The notes: generated by a model from the letters alone, not told the origin. DNA of 59,183 nucleotides from an uncultured Pelagibacteraceae bacterium (GCA_902618205.1 CACMZL010000005.1:1-59183); one strand, 5' to 3'. Positions 8,246-17,430 are shown, numbered from the stretch's first letter. Made by a program: numbers and translations.

Positions 8246-9822
8246 ATTTTGATTATATAATAATCGGTGCTGGCACAGCAGGCTGTGTTCTTGCAAATAG
8301 ACTAAGCGAAAATGGTAAATTTAAAGTTGCTTTATTTGAAGCGGGTAGATCTAGTGATATTTGGAAGGTTAATATGCCTTTGGCAATTTTGTATGCAATG
8401 CATGATCCAAAATATAATTATAAATATTATTCGGAACCAGAACCTAATTTAAATAATAGGAGATTATTTTGCCCAAGAGGAAAAATGATAGGTGGTTGTT
8501 CTGCACATAATGGGATGGTTTACGTTCGAGGAAACAAAAATGATTATGAAAGATGGGCTTCATTTGGTCTAAAATCATGGTCTTATGAAAATGTTTTACC
8601 ATTTTTTAAAAAAATTGAGACATGGTCTGAAGGAGAGAATAAATTCAGAGGTGGGAAAGGAATTTTACCAGTAAATCAATCCAAAAACAAAAATCCATTG
8701 TTTAGGGCTTTTATTAATGCCTCTGTCGAAGCAGGATATAAAAAAAATGATGACATGAACGGAGAAGATCAAGAGGGATTTGGAATGTATGATATTACAA
8801 TTCATAAAGGACAAAGAGCTAGCGCTTCTAAATATTATCTAGAGCCCGCAAAAAAAAGAAAAAATTTAAAAGTTTTTACCAATTCTTTTGCTGAAAGAAT
8901 TATTTTTGAAGGAAAAAAAGCAGTTGGAATAGAGGTAAATATTAAAAATAAAGTTAAAAAGGTTTATGCTACCAAAGAAATTGTTTTGAGTGGCGGTTCA
9001 ATCAATTCACCACAACTATTAATGTTATCAGGTGTAGGACCTGAAAAAGATTTAAAAGATAAAGGAATTAATGTTGTACACTCTTTAGAGGGAGTGGGTC
9101 AAAATTTACAAGATCATTTAGAAACCTACATTCAGCAAGAATGTAAGACTAAAGATACACTTTATTCTTATGTTAATAAAATAAATATGCTTAAAATTGG
9201 TATTCAATGGTTTCTTTCAAAAAGTGGTCCATGTTCTACTTCATTTTTAGAAGCAGGTGGTTTCTGCAAATCTTCAGAAGACAAAAGCTATCCAAATATT
9301 CAATTTCATTTTTTTCCAGCATTTGTAATCGATCATGGATTAGTTGATCCTGACAGACATGGTTATCAATTACACGCAAGTTTGAATCAACCTAAAAGTA
9401 GAGGACATATTAAATTAAATAGTTCAAATCCATATGATTACCCTAAAATTCAATTTAATTATTTAGAAGATGAATATGATTTAAAAGAAACAATTAAGTG
9501 TGTTCGTGTAGCTAGGAAAATTTTAAGTCAAGATTCAATGAAACCATACGCTGGAAAAGAAATAGGACCAGGTGAAAGTGCAGCTGATGATGAACAAATT
9601 ACAGAGTATATTAGATCAAAAGCCGAAACGGCTTATCATCCATCCTGTACATTAAAAATGGGTGTGGACAAAATGGCAGTGGTTGACGAAAAATTGAAAG
9701 TTCATGGTTTGGAAAATTTAAGAGTTGCAGATGCTTCTGTTATGCCGGAGATTACAAGTGGTAATTTAAATGCACCAACTTTAATGATAGGTGAAAGAGC
9801 AGCTGATTTTATCCTTAATTAG
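8242..9822 (+). CDS. betA: Choline dehydrogenase (GMC flavoprotein)
   Basis: FAD-dependent oxidation of choline to betaine aldehyde. The N-terminal dinucleotide motif is GAGTAGC, followed by the GMC signatures PRGKMIGG and SGGSINSPQLLMLSG. The segment GVGQNLQDHLETYIQQEC and the C-terminal AYHPSCTLKMG and GNLNAPTLMIGE resemble E. coli BetA closely. At 526 residues it is about 30 shorter than BetA, losing only the tail. It is the last gene of the operon and overlaps the preceding oxygenase gene. No betaine aldehyde dehydrogenase is present in the window. Other GMC alcohol oxidases are possible, but the betaine context favours choline. Confidence 0.82.
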   Translation: MNFDYIIIGAGTAGCVLANRLSENGKFKVALFEAGRSSDIWKVNMPLAILYAMHDPKYNYKYYSEPEPNLNNRRLFCPRGKMIGGCSAHNGMVYVRGNKNDYERWASFGLKSWSYENVLPFFKKIETWSEGENKFRGGKGILPVNQSKNKNPLFRAFINASVEAGYKKNDDMNGEDQEGFGMYDITIHKGQRASASKYYLEPAKKRKNLKVFTNSFAERIIFEGKKAVGIEVNIKNKVKKVYATKEIVLSGGSINSPQLLMLSGVGPEKDLKDKGINVVHSLEGVGQNLQDHLETYIQQECKTKDTLYSYVNKINMLKIGIQWFLSKSGPCSTSFLEAGGFCKSSEDKSYPNIQFHFFPAFVIDHGLVDPDRHGYQLHASLNQPKSRGHIKLNSSNPYDYPKIQFNYLEDEYDLKETIKCVRVARKILSQDSMKPYAGKEIGPGESAADDEQITEYIRSKAETAYHPSCTLKMGVDKMAVVDEKLKVHGLENLRVADASVMPEITSGNLNAPTLMIGERAADFILN

Positions 9823-10291
9823 TCTCGAGATATTCTTTATATCTATCTAAACTTTCTTTAGGCCAAGCAATTTTTGGATCATACATTTCATCATAGCAAA
9901 TATTTTTGTCTGCAATATCTATCCATGGATCCTTATCTTTTACAAATATATGTGCTTGGGGTGGAAAGTCTTTCGGTTTCAAAAGAGTCTTTGTTCTAAC
10001 TGTTAATCTTCTAATTGCAAATTCATAATCGGCATAAATATAAACCCCACATTTTTTACAAAAGTAATGAGTACATTTTTTCCCACTACCTGCAATCAAT
10101 TCAGCTTTTAAAAGTTCACCACTAATTTTTAAAGAATCTTCAAAAATGCTAGTATTCATTACATAAGATGATCCAGTTAATTTTTTACAATCTAAACAAT
10201 GGCAGACCTGAGTAAAAAGAGGTTTACTATTTATTGAATACTTTACACTCCCACAAATACATCCACCATAAATTGGTTCAAAATCACTCAT
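9815..10291 (-). CDS. GFA/CENP-V family zinc protein
   Basis: Second GFA-fold protein of the island, 158 residues, with GGCICG at the N terminus, VCHCLDC and YFCKKCG as zinc ligands. It is longer than and different in sequence from the copy at 4079, so this is not a recent duplication. It converges on betA with an 8-bp overlap and stands alone on the minus strand. A role with formaldehyde or glutathione conjugates from methylated amines is possible but unproven. Confidence 0.8.
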   Translation of the reverse strand: MSDFEPIYGGCICGSVKYSINSKPLFTQVCHCLDCKKLTGSSYVMNTSIFEDSLKISGELLKAELIAGSGKKCTHYFCKKCGVYIYADYEFAIRRLTVRTKTLLKPKDFPPQAHIFVKDKDPWIDIADKNICYDEMYDPKIAWPKESLDRYKEYLETN

Positions 10292-10349
10292 TTCTTTAAG
10301 AGTATCTTATTAATTATGAAGGTTAAAGTTTTTTTGATATAGGTGCGAT

Positions 10350-11297
10350 ATGCAAACAAACAATAATACAAGGGGTATTTTTTTTATTATGACTGGAATG
10401 GCCTTTTTTTCCATTCAAGACTCATTAATAAAGTTCATTTTTGAAGATATTGCATTATTTGAGTTATATTTGGGAAGAACTTTAATACAAGCGACTATTC
10501 TTATATCTTTTTTTTTAATAACAAAAAAAAAAATTACTCTTAAAACACATTATCCTTTTTTAACTTTAGTTAGGGTTGTTTGTTTTTTTTTTGGATTTGC
10601 TTTTTTTTATATTTCTTTAACCTTTATGTCTTTAGCGATGGTTAGTGCTTTGTTTTTCTCATGTCCTTTCTTTATGTCTATGTTTGCTAAATTTTTTTTA
10701 AAAGAACAAATTGGAATTAGAAGATGGAGTGCAATTGTTGTAGGTTTTATAGGAGTATTAATTGTTCTTAATCCAACACTTGAGGAATTTAATTTTTTCA
10801 AATTAGCACCCGTCGGATGTGCACTTTGTTATGCTTGCTCGATGACAATTACAAAATATACTTCTGATAAAGATAATATTTATACTCAAATGACTTTGCT
10901 TTATATTTTTGCGGTTATTGTAAGTTTAATTATTTATTTAGTTAGTGGAGATGGAAAATTTAATAATTTTTCTGATCCTACTTTACAGTTTATCGTGAGA
11001 GAATGGTTTACTAACCCTTCGGCATCATGGCCTTATGTTTTTGTAATGGGAGTGGTTGCTTCTATATCTTTCTTTTGTGTCTTTTCAGCTTATAGTATTG
11101 CTTCACCGTCAATTGTATCTTTGTTTGAATACTCTTATATAATTTTTGCGATGATTGCAGGATACATATTATTTAAAACAATACCTGAGCCAAGAACGTT
11201 TCTTGGAGCAGCTATTATTATTTCTGCAGGAGTGTATATTTACTTTAGGGAAAAAGTGAGAGGTCAAATGATTGCGACAGACACTCCAAACAGATAA
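10350..11297 (+). CDS. EamA/DMT-family membrane transporter
   Basis: Integral membrane protein of 315 residues with about ten hydrophobic segments in two EamA repeats, the usual drug/metabolite transporter layout. The first repeat begins GIFFIMTGMAFFSIQDSLIK. It is divergent from the GFA gene and probably a single-gene unit, because a promoter-like stretch precedes the next gene. Substrate unknown; members export amino acids, purines or other metabolites. Confidence 0.85.
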   Translation: MQTNNNTRGIFFIMTGMAFFSIQDSLIKFIFEDIALFELYLGRTLIQATILISFFLITKKKITLKTHYPFLTLVRVVCFFFGFAFFYISLTFMSLAMVSALFFSCPFFMSMFAKFFLKEQIGIRRWSAIVVGFIGVLIVLNPTLEEFNFFKLAPVGCALCYACSMTITKYTSDKDNIYTQMTLLYIFAVIVSLIIYLVSGDGKFNNFSDPTLQFIVREWFTNPSASWPYVFVMGVVASISFFCVFSAYSIASPSIVSLFEYSYIIFAMIAGYILFKTIPEPRTFLGAAIIISAGVYIYFREKVRGQMIATDTPNR

Positions 11298-11344
11298 TTG
11301 TTAAAATTATAAGTATTTGTTCGAAAATTGAGATAATTTTCTCA

Positions 11345-11372
11345 TTGAAATAATAATTTAATAGGATTTAAT
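11345..11372 (+). promoter_or_regulatory. Possible promoter of the Liv-type binding protein
   Basis: TTGAAA at 11345-11350, 16-bp spacer, TTTAAT at 11367-11372; 36 bp before the ATG at 11409. Assigned by eye. Confidence 0.4.
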
Positions 11373-11384
11373 TTTGATTATATA

Positions 11385-11398
11385 AATTGTTAACAATT
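11385..11398. promoter_or_regulatory. 14-bp perfect palindrome, operator candidate
   Basis: AATTGTTAACAATT lies downstream of the promoter-like boxes and immediately before the ribosome site (AGAGGA) of the binding protein gene. Its position in the 5' leader would allow a repressor to block transcription. In such AT-rich DNA, short palindromes are common. Confidence 0.35.
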
Positions 11399-11408
11399 AG
11401 AGGATAAT

Positions 11409-12638
11409 ATGGCAGAAACAAAGAAAAATAACTTAGGAATTATAATTATTGGAGCAATCATTGTGATTGCTGCGATTTTTTATTTTGCGCAACAGCAAAC
11501 TAAAGTTGGAGAAAAACAAGATATAAAGATTGGAATAATCTTAGGATTTACTGGACCGATTGAATCTTTAACACCTGCAATGGCTGCTTCAGCAGAACTT
11601 GCTTTTAAAGAAGCTTCTGATTCAGGGTCCCTGTTAAACGGGTCAACTATCACAACACAAAGAGCAGACTCGACATGCGTTGATTCAGCTGCTGCAGTTA
11701 CAGCAGCAGAAGGGCTTGTTTCAGGTGGAGTAAATGCAATTATGGGAGCAGACTGTTCAGGAGTAACCGGAGCAATAGCTAAAAATGTTGCAGTTCCAAA
11801 TGGAGTAGTAATGATATCGCCTTCTGCAACATCACCAGGATTAACAGACCTTGCTGATAATGGTTTCTTTTTTAGAACTGCACCATCTGATGCCAGAGGA
11901 GGACAAGTACTTGCAGACATTACTAAAGACAGAGGAGTTAAAAGTATTGCAATAACTTATACTAATAATGATTATGGTAAAGGTTTAGCCGATGTATATG
12001 AAGGTGCCGTCAAAGCTCATGGAATTAATGTAACTGTGGTTACTTCACATGAAGAAGGTAAAGCAGATTATGGTGCAGAGGTAGCAACACTAGCAGCTGC
12101 TGGTGGTGATGCAGTTGCAGTATTAGGTTACCTTGATCAAGGTGGTGGAATGATTATACAAGGATCATTAGACTCCGGTGCTTTTGATATATTTGTTTTA
12201 TCAGATGGAATGATTGGTGACTCGCTAACTGATAGATTTGGAGATAGTCTAAACAAATCATTTGGTTCATTACCTGGATCAATGGGTAAGGGAGCTGGAT
12301 TGTTTGGAGAAGTTGCTAAAGCAGCAGGAATTGACTCTTCAGGACCATATACAGGTGAATCATATGATGCTGCAGCGCTTATGACATTAGCAATGCAAGC
12401 AGGAGGTTCAGCAGATAGATCTGTAATCCAAAGCAACATAATGAGCGTAGCAAATTCACCTGGAGTTAAAATTTTTCCGGGAGAATTAAAAAAGGCTTTA
12501 GATTTGCTTGCTGAGGGTAAAGAAATAAATTATGAAGGTGCTACCGCAGTTGAGCTAACTGATGTTGGTGAAGCTTTTGGATCTTTTTTAGAGAAAGAAA
12601 TAAAAGGCGGAAAATTTCAAAATAAAGCTCAAAGATAA
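11409..12638 (+). CDS. Liv-type ABC transporter substrate-binding protein, membrane-anchored
   Basis: Periplasmic binding protein of the LivJ/Peripla_BP_6 class, 409 residues, binding a branched-chain or other amino acid or small amide. The N terminus has a charged start (MAETKKNN) and one hydrophobic segment (about 9-27) with no Ala-X-Ala site or lipobox, so it is probably an uncleaved anchor, not a normal signal peptide. The body begins IKIGIILGFTGPIE. AGAGGA precedes the ATG. It faces the permease and ATPase genes 12750-16622, which have no binding protein of their own on their strand, and is taken as their partner. Confidence 0.85.
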   Translation: MAETKKNNLGIIIIGAIIVIAAIFYFAQQQTKVGEKQDIKIGIILGFTGPIESLTPAMAASAELAFKEASDSGSLLNGSTITTQRADSTCVDSAAAVTAAEGLVSGGVNAIMGADCSGVTGAIAKNVAVPNGVVMISPSATSPGLTDLADNGFFFRTAPSDARGGQVLADITKDRGVKSIAITYTNNDYGKGLADVYEGAVKAHGINVTVVTSHEEGKADYGAEVATLAAAGGDAVAVLGYLDQGGGMIIQGSLDSGAFDIFVLSDGMIGDSLTDRFGDSLNKSFGSLPGSMGKGAGLFGEVAKAAGIDSSGPYTGESYDAAALMTLAMQAGGSADRSVIQSNIMSVANSPGVKIFPGELKKALDLLAEGKEINYEGATAVELTDVGEAFGSFLEKEIKGGKFQNKAQR

Positions 12639-12646
12639 CTAAAATC

Positions 12647-12683
12647 TTAAAACCCCAGTTCGACTAAATTGCTGGGGTTTTAA
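12647..12683. terminator. Intrinsic terminator between convergent Liv genes
   Basis: A 12-bp stem (12647-12658 with 12672-12683, core AAAACCCCAG) around a 13-nt loop, between two converging transcription units. The right arm ends in TTTTAA but no long T tract follows, so it is weaker than the proX terminator. It may serve both strands. Confidence 0.6.
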
Positions 12684-12748
12684 AAAAGATATTTGTCGGA
12701 TAAATAAAAAATTAATCCTATTACTATACCTAGAAGAATATAATACAT
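12680..12748 (-). CDS. Possible 22-residue membrane peptide after livM
   Basis: ATG at 12748 lies one base after the livM stop and reads MYYILLGIVIGLIFYLSDKY plus two residues, ending at TAA 12680 within the terminator stem. One hydrophobic helix with a basic/acidic end. The tight spacing suggests translational coupling, but a chance reading frame in AT-rich DNA is equally possible. Confidence 0.3.
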   Translation of the reverse strand: MYYILLGIVIGLIFYLSDKYLF

Positions 12749-12749
12749 T

Positions 12750-14120
12750 TTATTGTTTGATTATTTTTTCTGGTATTATTCCTTGAGGCCTATATCTCAT
12801 GATCAAAAGTAATCCTATTCCTATTAGTAAAAATCTAAAATATGGAGCACTTTCAACTAGATGTGATCTTATCATGTTAGTCTCTGGAAGATGAGCGGTA
12901 AACAAATCAATTAAAAATAAAGATATTGGTGCTGCTTCCACCCACAAAAACCAGACGACAAATCCACCAAGAATAGCGCCAAAGTTATTACCTGTTCCAC
13001 CAACAATAACCATTACCCATATTACAAAAGTATAACGCATTGGTCTGTAGCTTCCTGGAGTAAAAAGACCATCATTTGTGACCATCATTGCACCTGCCAA
13101 ACCTACTATTGCTGAACCTAAGATAAATATAAATAAGTGCTCTTTAACTATATTCTTTCCCATTGCGCTTGCTGCCTCTTCGTTATCTCTAATAGCTCTC
13201 ATTTTTCTCCCCCATGGAGAATATAAGGCTTTTTGAGTAACAATTAGTAAGATAATAACTACAGATAAAAACAAACTAGTGAAACATAGTTTTACAAAAA
13301 TTGAGGATGCATCAATAATTAGTTGATTTAGAATAATTTTTTTCTGAGCAATAGTATTTATTAACTCTAGTTTATTTGAGTAGATTTTTTCAATAAAATC
13401 CCTGAACCATTGAGTTTTTTGTAATTCAACTTCGTATGGAGCTGGTCTTTTTAGACCGATAACATTTTTTACACCTCTAGCCAACCATTCTTCATGTTTA
13501 ATAATTGATACAATTATCTCTGCAATAAGAAGTGTTGCAATAGCAAGATAGTCCGCTCTTAATCCTAAAGCAATTTTTCCAACAATAAACGCAAGTGCAC
13601 CTGCAAGAAAAGCTCCTATAATCCATGACATTAACACAGGCAACCCCATTCCTCCCAAAAATCCTGACACAGCGGGATCTACAGACTCTATAGCCTCTAT
13701 TCCTGGCGTTGCAGTAACTCTAATTAAAATAACTCCAGCTATAATTAGAAAAGCTATGGAATAATTTCTTATTAATGATTTCCCAAACCTTTTTAAAATA
13801 AATCTAGTTATAAATACAATTGCTACAATTATCCAAATACTACCTAAAATATTTAATCCACCAACCTGCCATGCTTTTTTAACAGGATCGACGGAGACAA
13901 GTACTACCGCTAACCCACCTAAGGCGGTATAACCCATTATACCAAAGTTAATTAAACCAGCGTATCCCCACTGAATATTTGCTCCTATTGTCATTACTGC
14001 TGAGATCAAACAATAATTTAAGATTGTAAGGGCAATTGACCAAGATTGGAAGAGACCAACACAAATGATTAATAATAACATTATTATATATGCATAAATT
14101 ACGTTTTCATAATTTCTCAT
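12750..14120 (-). CDS. livM: Liv-type ABC transporter permease (LivM-like)
   Basis: Inner-membrane permease of a branched-chain-type amino-acid importer, 456 residues, over 100 longer than the usual ~320. Two extra hydrophobic segments occur at about 88-135 and a hydrophilic insert at about 225-270, while the LivM core is intact (YAGLINFGIMGYTALGG; LGLRADYLAIATL; MRAIRDNEEAASAMG, the EAA-like ATPase contact). It overlaps livH by 4 bp. This is the last main gene of the operon livG-livF-livH-livM. Confidence 0.88.
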   Translation of the reverse strand: MRNYENVIYAYIIMLLLIICVGLFQSWSIALTILNYCLISAVMTIGANIQWGYAGLINFGIMGYTALGGLAVVLVSVDPVKKAWQVGGLNILGSIWIIVAIVFITRFILKRFGKSLIRNYSIAFLIIAGVILIRVTATPGIEAIESVDPAVSGFLGGMGLPVLMSWIIGAFLAGALAFIVGKIALGLRADYLAIATLLIAEIIVSIIKHEEWLARGVKNVIGLKRPAPYEVELQKTQWFRDFIEKIYSNKLELINTIAQKKIILNQLIIDASSIFVKLCFTSLFLSVVIILLIVTQKALYSPWGRKMRAIRDNEEAASAMGKNIVKEHLFIFILGSAIVGLAGAMMVTNDGLFTPGSYRPMRYTFVIWVMVIVGGTGNNFGAILGGFVVWFLWVEAAPISLFLIDLFTAHLPETNMIRSHLVESAPYFRFLLIGIGLLLIMRYRPQGIIPEKIIKQ

Positions 14121-15127
14121 ATAGTTTTCCCTTTGAAAATACCAGACGGTCTTATTAATAAAACAATTACCAATATTGAAAATGATACTACAAATTTATA
14201 GTCTGTAGAAAGAAGCTGCATAAGAGAGTTTGGTTCCAAGCTTGAAGGTAACAAATATGCAACGAATTTTTTATAAGAGTATGTAAGTAAAATTTCAGCA
14301 AATGCAATTACATATCCGCCAAAAAATGCCCCATATGGGTTTCCGATTCCTCCTACAATTGCTGCAGCGAATATTGGAAGCATATTATTAAAATAAACAA
14401 AAGGTCTATAACTTTTATCTAAACCGTATAATACTCCACCAATAGTAGCCAAAATTCCTGCGATGACCCATGTTATCAAAACAACTCTCTTAGGATCTAT
14501 ACCAGACAATAATGCTAAATCTTCATTGTCTGAATAAGCTCTCATACTTGTTCCAGTTTTAGTTCTATTTAAAAACCAAAACATTATTGAAACAACAATT
14601 AAAGTTACGATTATTGTTATTGCTTGTGTTGATTTTAAAGTTATACCTTCTGCAAGACCAGTCATTTCTTTAAATTCTGTTGCTTTAATTATAAATTTTT
14701 CACCATCTAAAAATCTTCTATCAGATGGTCCAATGATTATTCTAATTAAGGCTTGAGTAACAAACATTACCCCTACACTAACCATTGCAAACTGAACTGG
14801 AGGACTTTTTTTTATCCTGTAATAACTGAAAACGAATTTGTCTATGATTAACATATATAAAATCATCATTAGTACGGCGAAAGGAATTGTCAAAAGTGCT
14901 GTTGGTAAAACACCTAATCCAAAACCTAAGGACTGAAAATAATATGTTAGAATAACTGCAAACATTGTCCCGAAAGACATCATGTCTCCGGTTGCAAAAT
15001 TAGCGAATCTTAAGACTGCATAAATTAAAGTAACAAAAATTGCACCTAATGCTAATTGTGAGCCATAAGCTAGCGCTGGTATTAATGTATAATTAAAAAG
15101 TATAATTATTGCGTTCAAAAAATCCAT
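14117..15127 (-). CDS. livH: Liv-type ABC transporter permease (LivH-like)
   Basis: Second permease subunit, 336 residues, hydrophobic throughout, with RFANFATGDMMSFG near the N terminus and the coupling-helix region MRAYSDNEDLALLSGID. C-terminal IRPSGIFKG is family typical. It shares the A of its ATG region with the livF stop at 15127 and overlaps livM, showing translational coupling. Confidence 0.88.
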   Translation of the reverse strand: MDFLNAIIILFNYTLIPALAYGSQLALGAIFVTLIYAVLRFANFATGDMMSFGTMFAVILTYYFQSLGFGLGVLPTALLTIPFAVLMMILYMLIIDKFVFSYYRIKKSPPVQFAMVSVGVMFVTQALIRIIIGPSDRRFLDGEKFIIKATEFKEMTGLAEGITLKSTQAITIIVTLIVVSIMFWFLNRTKTGTSMRAYSDNEDLALLSGIDPKRVVLITWVIAGILATIGGVLYGLDKSYRPFVYFNNMLPIFAAAIVGGIGNPYGAFFGGYVIAFAEILLTYSYKKFVAYLLPSSLEPNSLMQLLSTDYKFVVSFSILVIVLLIRPSGIFKGKTI

Positions 15128-15834
15128 TATGCTCCCAAAAATGATCTACGAACTTCGGGATCCTCAAGTAAATCATTACCAGATCCCTCAAATTTATTTT
15201 GTCCAGTTACTAATACATAGCCTCGATCTGAAATACTTAATGCTTGCTTTGCATTTTGCTCAACCATAATAACGGCAACATTTGTTTTTTTAACTTTTAT
15301 AATATGTTCAAACAATTCATCCATTACAATTGGAGAAACTCCAGCTGTGGGCTCATCTAACATAAGAACTGATGGATCACTCATTAAAGCTCTTCCAAGA
15401 GCAACTTGCTGTCTTTGACCACCAGATAATTGACCAACGATTTGAGATTTTTTTTCACTTAAGATTGGAAATAAACTATAAATACTCTCAATTTTGTTTT
15501 CTAAACTCCCTTCTGTCAAAAAGCCACCAATCTCTAAATTTTCTCTTACAGTCAATTCTGCAAATACATTTCTTGTTTGTGGAACAAATGAAATACCCTT
15601 TTTTACTCGATCTTGAGGATTAATTTTTGAAATATCTTCACCATTCAAAGTTACAGTGCCTGATTTTAATTTTAATAATCCGAGCATCGCTTTCATTGCT
15701 GTTGATTTGCCAGCACCATTGGGACCTAGAATAGCTACTATCTCTCCCCTATTGGCAGTTATGGAACATGAACTAATAATATCAGGGCCATCCCCATAAC
15801 CTGCAGTCATTTTAGCTCCTTCAAAGTATGCCAT
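15127..15834 (-). CDS. livF: Liv-type ABC transporter ATP-binding protein (LivF-like)
   Basis: ATPase of 235 residues, LivF length. Walker A GPNGAGKST, signature LSGGQRQQ, Walker B VLMLDEPTAG and switch His region MVEQNAKQAL are all present. The NAKQAL segment after Walker B is typical of LivF, not LivG. One base is shared with the neighbouring genes on each side. Confidence 0.92.
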   Translation of the reverse strand: MAYFEGAKMTAGYGDGPDIISSCSITANRGEIVAILGPNGAGKSTAMKAMLGLLKLKSGTVTLNGEDISKINPQDRVKKGISFVPQTRNVFAELTVRENLEIGGFLTEGSLENKIESIYSLFPILSEKKSQIVGQLSGGQRQQVALGRALMSDPSVLMLDEPTAGVSPIVMDELFEHIIKVKKTNVAVIMVEQNAKQALSISDRGYVLVTGQNKFEGSGNDLLEDPEVRRSFLGA

Positions 15835-16622
15835 TAATTTTCTTTTTTTGTTAAGTTTGACTTTCCTAAATAACTTTCAATTACTTTTTCGTTTTTTTTC
15901 ACTTCTTCAGATGTTCCTTCGAATAAAACTGAACCATCTGCCATTACTATTACTGGATCACACATTCTGCTTATAAAATCCATATCATGCTCTATCATAC
16001 AAAAAGTGTAATTTTTTTCTTTATTCAATTTTAATATTGCTGTTCCTAGATCTTTTAAAAGTGTTCGATTAACTCCCGCTCCCACTTCATCAAGTAAAAC
16101 CAATTTTGCATCAACCATCATAGTTCTTCCTAATTCTAATAATTTTTTTTGACCTCCAGAAAGATTTCCTGCCCTTTCATTGGCTAAATGTGTTAAATTA
16201 AGAAAATCTACAACCTCATAGGCTTTTTCTCTAATAACTTTTTCCTCTTTTTTAACTAGTCCTGGTTTAATAAGTGCATTTAATAAATTTTCTCCGCTTT
16301 GATTTGATGGCACCATCATTAAGTTTTCTAAAACTGTTAAGTTTGAAAATTCATGTGCAATCTGAAAGGTTCTTAATAATCCTCTGCCAAACAACTCATG
16401 TGATGGTACATCAGTAATATTTTCATCATTAAATATTACCTCTCCATCATTAGATTTTAAATTTCCAGCTATTAAATTAAATAATGTTGTTTTCCCTGAA
16501 CCGTTTGGGCCAATTATTCCAGTGATTGAACCCGATCTAATATTTAATGAGCAATTTGATACTGCTGCTAGTCCTCCAAATAATTTTGTAAGATTATTTA
16601 CCTGTAAGATATTGTCAGACAT
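15834..16622 (-). CDS. livG: Liv-type ABC transporter ATP-binding protein (LivG-like)
   Basis: ATPase of 262 residues. Walker A GPNGSGKTT, signature LSGGQKKL, Walker B LVLLDEVGAG and IEHDMDFI after it are LivG hallmarks. It is preceded by 1 bp by the P5C-reductase-like gene (16624), so the operon probably starts further upstream, at glaH or beyond. Confidence 0.92.
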   Translation of the reverse strand: MSDNILQVNNLTKLFGGLAAVSNCSLNIRSGSITGIIGPNGSGKTTLFNLIAGNLKSNDGEVIFNDENITDVPSHELFGRGLLRTFQIAHEFSNLTVLENLMMVPSNQSGENLLNALIKPGLVKKEEKVIREKAYEVVDFLNLTHLANERAGNLSGGQKKLLELGRTMMVDAKLVLLDEVGAGVNRTLLKDLGTAILKLNKEKNYTFCMIEHDMDFISRMCDPVIVMADGSVLFEGTSEEVKKNEKVIESYLGKSNLTKKEN

Positions 16623-16623
16623 T

Positions 16624-17397
16624 TTACTTACTTTTTTTTAATCTATTCAAGACGCTATTTGCAGTTTTGTTGAGAGATTTATAAAATCCAAGTTTTCTTA
16701 ATTCTTTAACAGCTTGTTCATTTAAACCTTTTGGGGTTTGTGAATTTTTAACAAGGACTTTTAAATCTTTATTTGAATTAATTTTTGCATCTTCAGATAA
16801 AGCAATAAATAACGATGTGATATACTTTTGAGAGTCGCTTCTATTAATTCCCTTTTTTACTAACCATTCACTCAGAGTTTGTAGTAATTCATAAAATGGT
16901 GCCATCATTGATGAAGTTGACCAAAAATTTAGTGATAGGTTTTCATTTTTAATTTCAACAGATGTGCCAAGATTATTAAAAAAATTTCTAACTTGTTTAT
17001 CTGGTGGAAAAATTGGTACCGGTCCTTTTCTAAGAGAAATTGGAGGTAAAGGAATTGCTCTAATAATCTTAGTTTTAACTTTAATATATTTTTTTAATTC
17101 AGTCATTTTAATAGTTGATATAAAACTTATTATCGTTTGACCTTTTTTAAATTTTAGTTTTGGAAGAATAATTTTTCCAATCGTTGGTGTAACTGCTAAA
17201 AAAACCCAATTTGATTGATTTATAATATCCTGATTATCAGTAGATATTTTTATCTTTTTACTTTTTCTTTTAAGTTCACTTGAAATTTTTGAATTTCTCT
17301 TTGAAACAATTATTTTATTAATTTTTAATTTTGATCCCAGTATTCCATTGATTACTGATTTTGAGATATGTCCTGTACCAATAAATCCGATTTTCAT
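16624..17397 (-). CDS. Pyrroline-5-carboxylate reductase-like oxidoreductase
   Basis: NAD(P)-dependent enzyme of the ProC/F420-dependent fold, 257 residues. N-terminal Rossmann motif GFIGTGHI, then FLAVTP and the helical dimer domain with ALSEDAKINS. Identity to true ProC looks low and the usual GITGSSPAY segment is replaced, so it may act on another cyclic imine or keto acid. It lies between glaH and livG in a tight minus-strand series; a lysine or delta-aminovalerate-related substrate is conceivable but is inference. Confidence 0.7.
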   Translation of the reverse strand: MKIGFIGTGHISKSVINGILGSKLKINKIIVSKRNSKISSELKRKSKKIKISTDNQDIINQSNWVFLAVTPTIGKIILPKLKFKKGQTIISFISTIKMTELKKYIKVKTKIIRAIPLPPISLRKGPVPIFPPDKQVRNFFNNLGTSVEIKNENLSLNFWSTSSMMAPFYELLQTLSEWLVKKGINRSDSQKYITSLFIALSEDAKINSNKDLKVLVKNSQTPKGLNEQAVKELRKLGFYKSLNKTANSVLNRLKKSK

Positions 17398-17430
17398 GAT
17401 AAACTAAGTGATTATTATCACTAAAATTAA

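Noticed and set aside
10300..10350. Riboswitch before the EamA gene
   Set aside because: Only 58 bp between the divergent genes and no hairpin of note.
11480..11920. Long antisense frame opposite the Liv-type binding protein
   Set aside because: Shadow of the real gene, Ala/Ser/Pro-rich with no family features; codon-mirror effect.
12137..12439. Antisense frame opposite the same gene
   Set aside because: Same reason: mirror frame without ribosome site or motifs.
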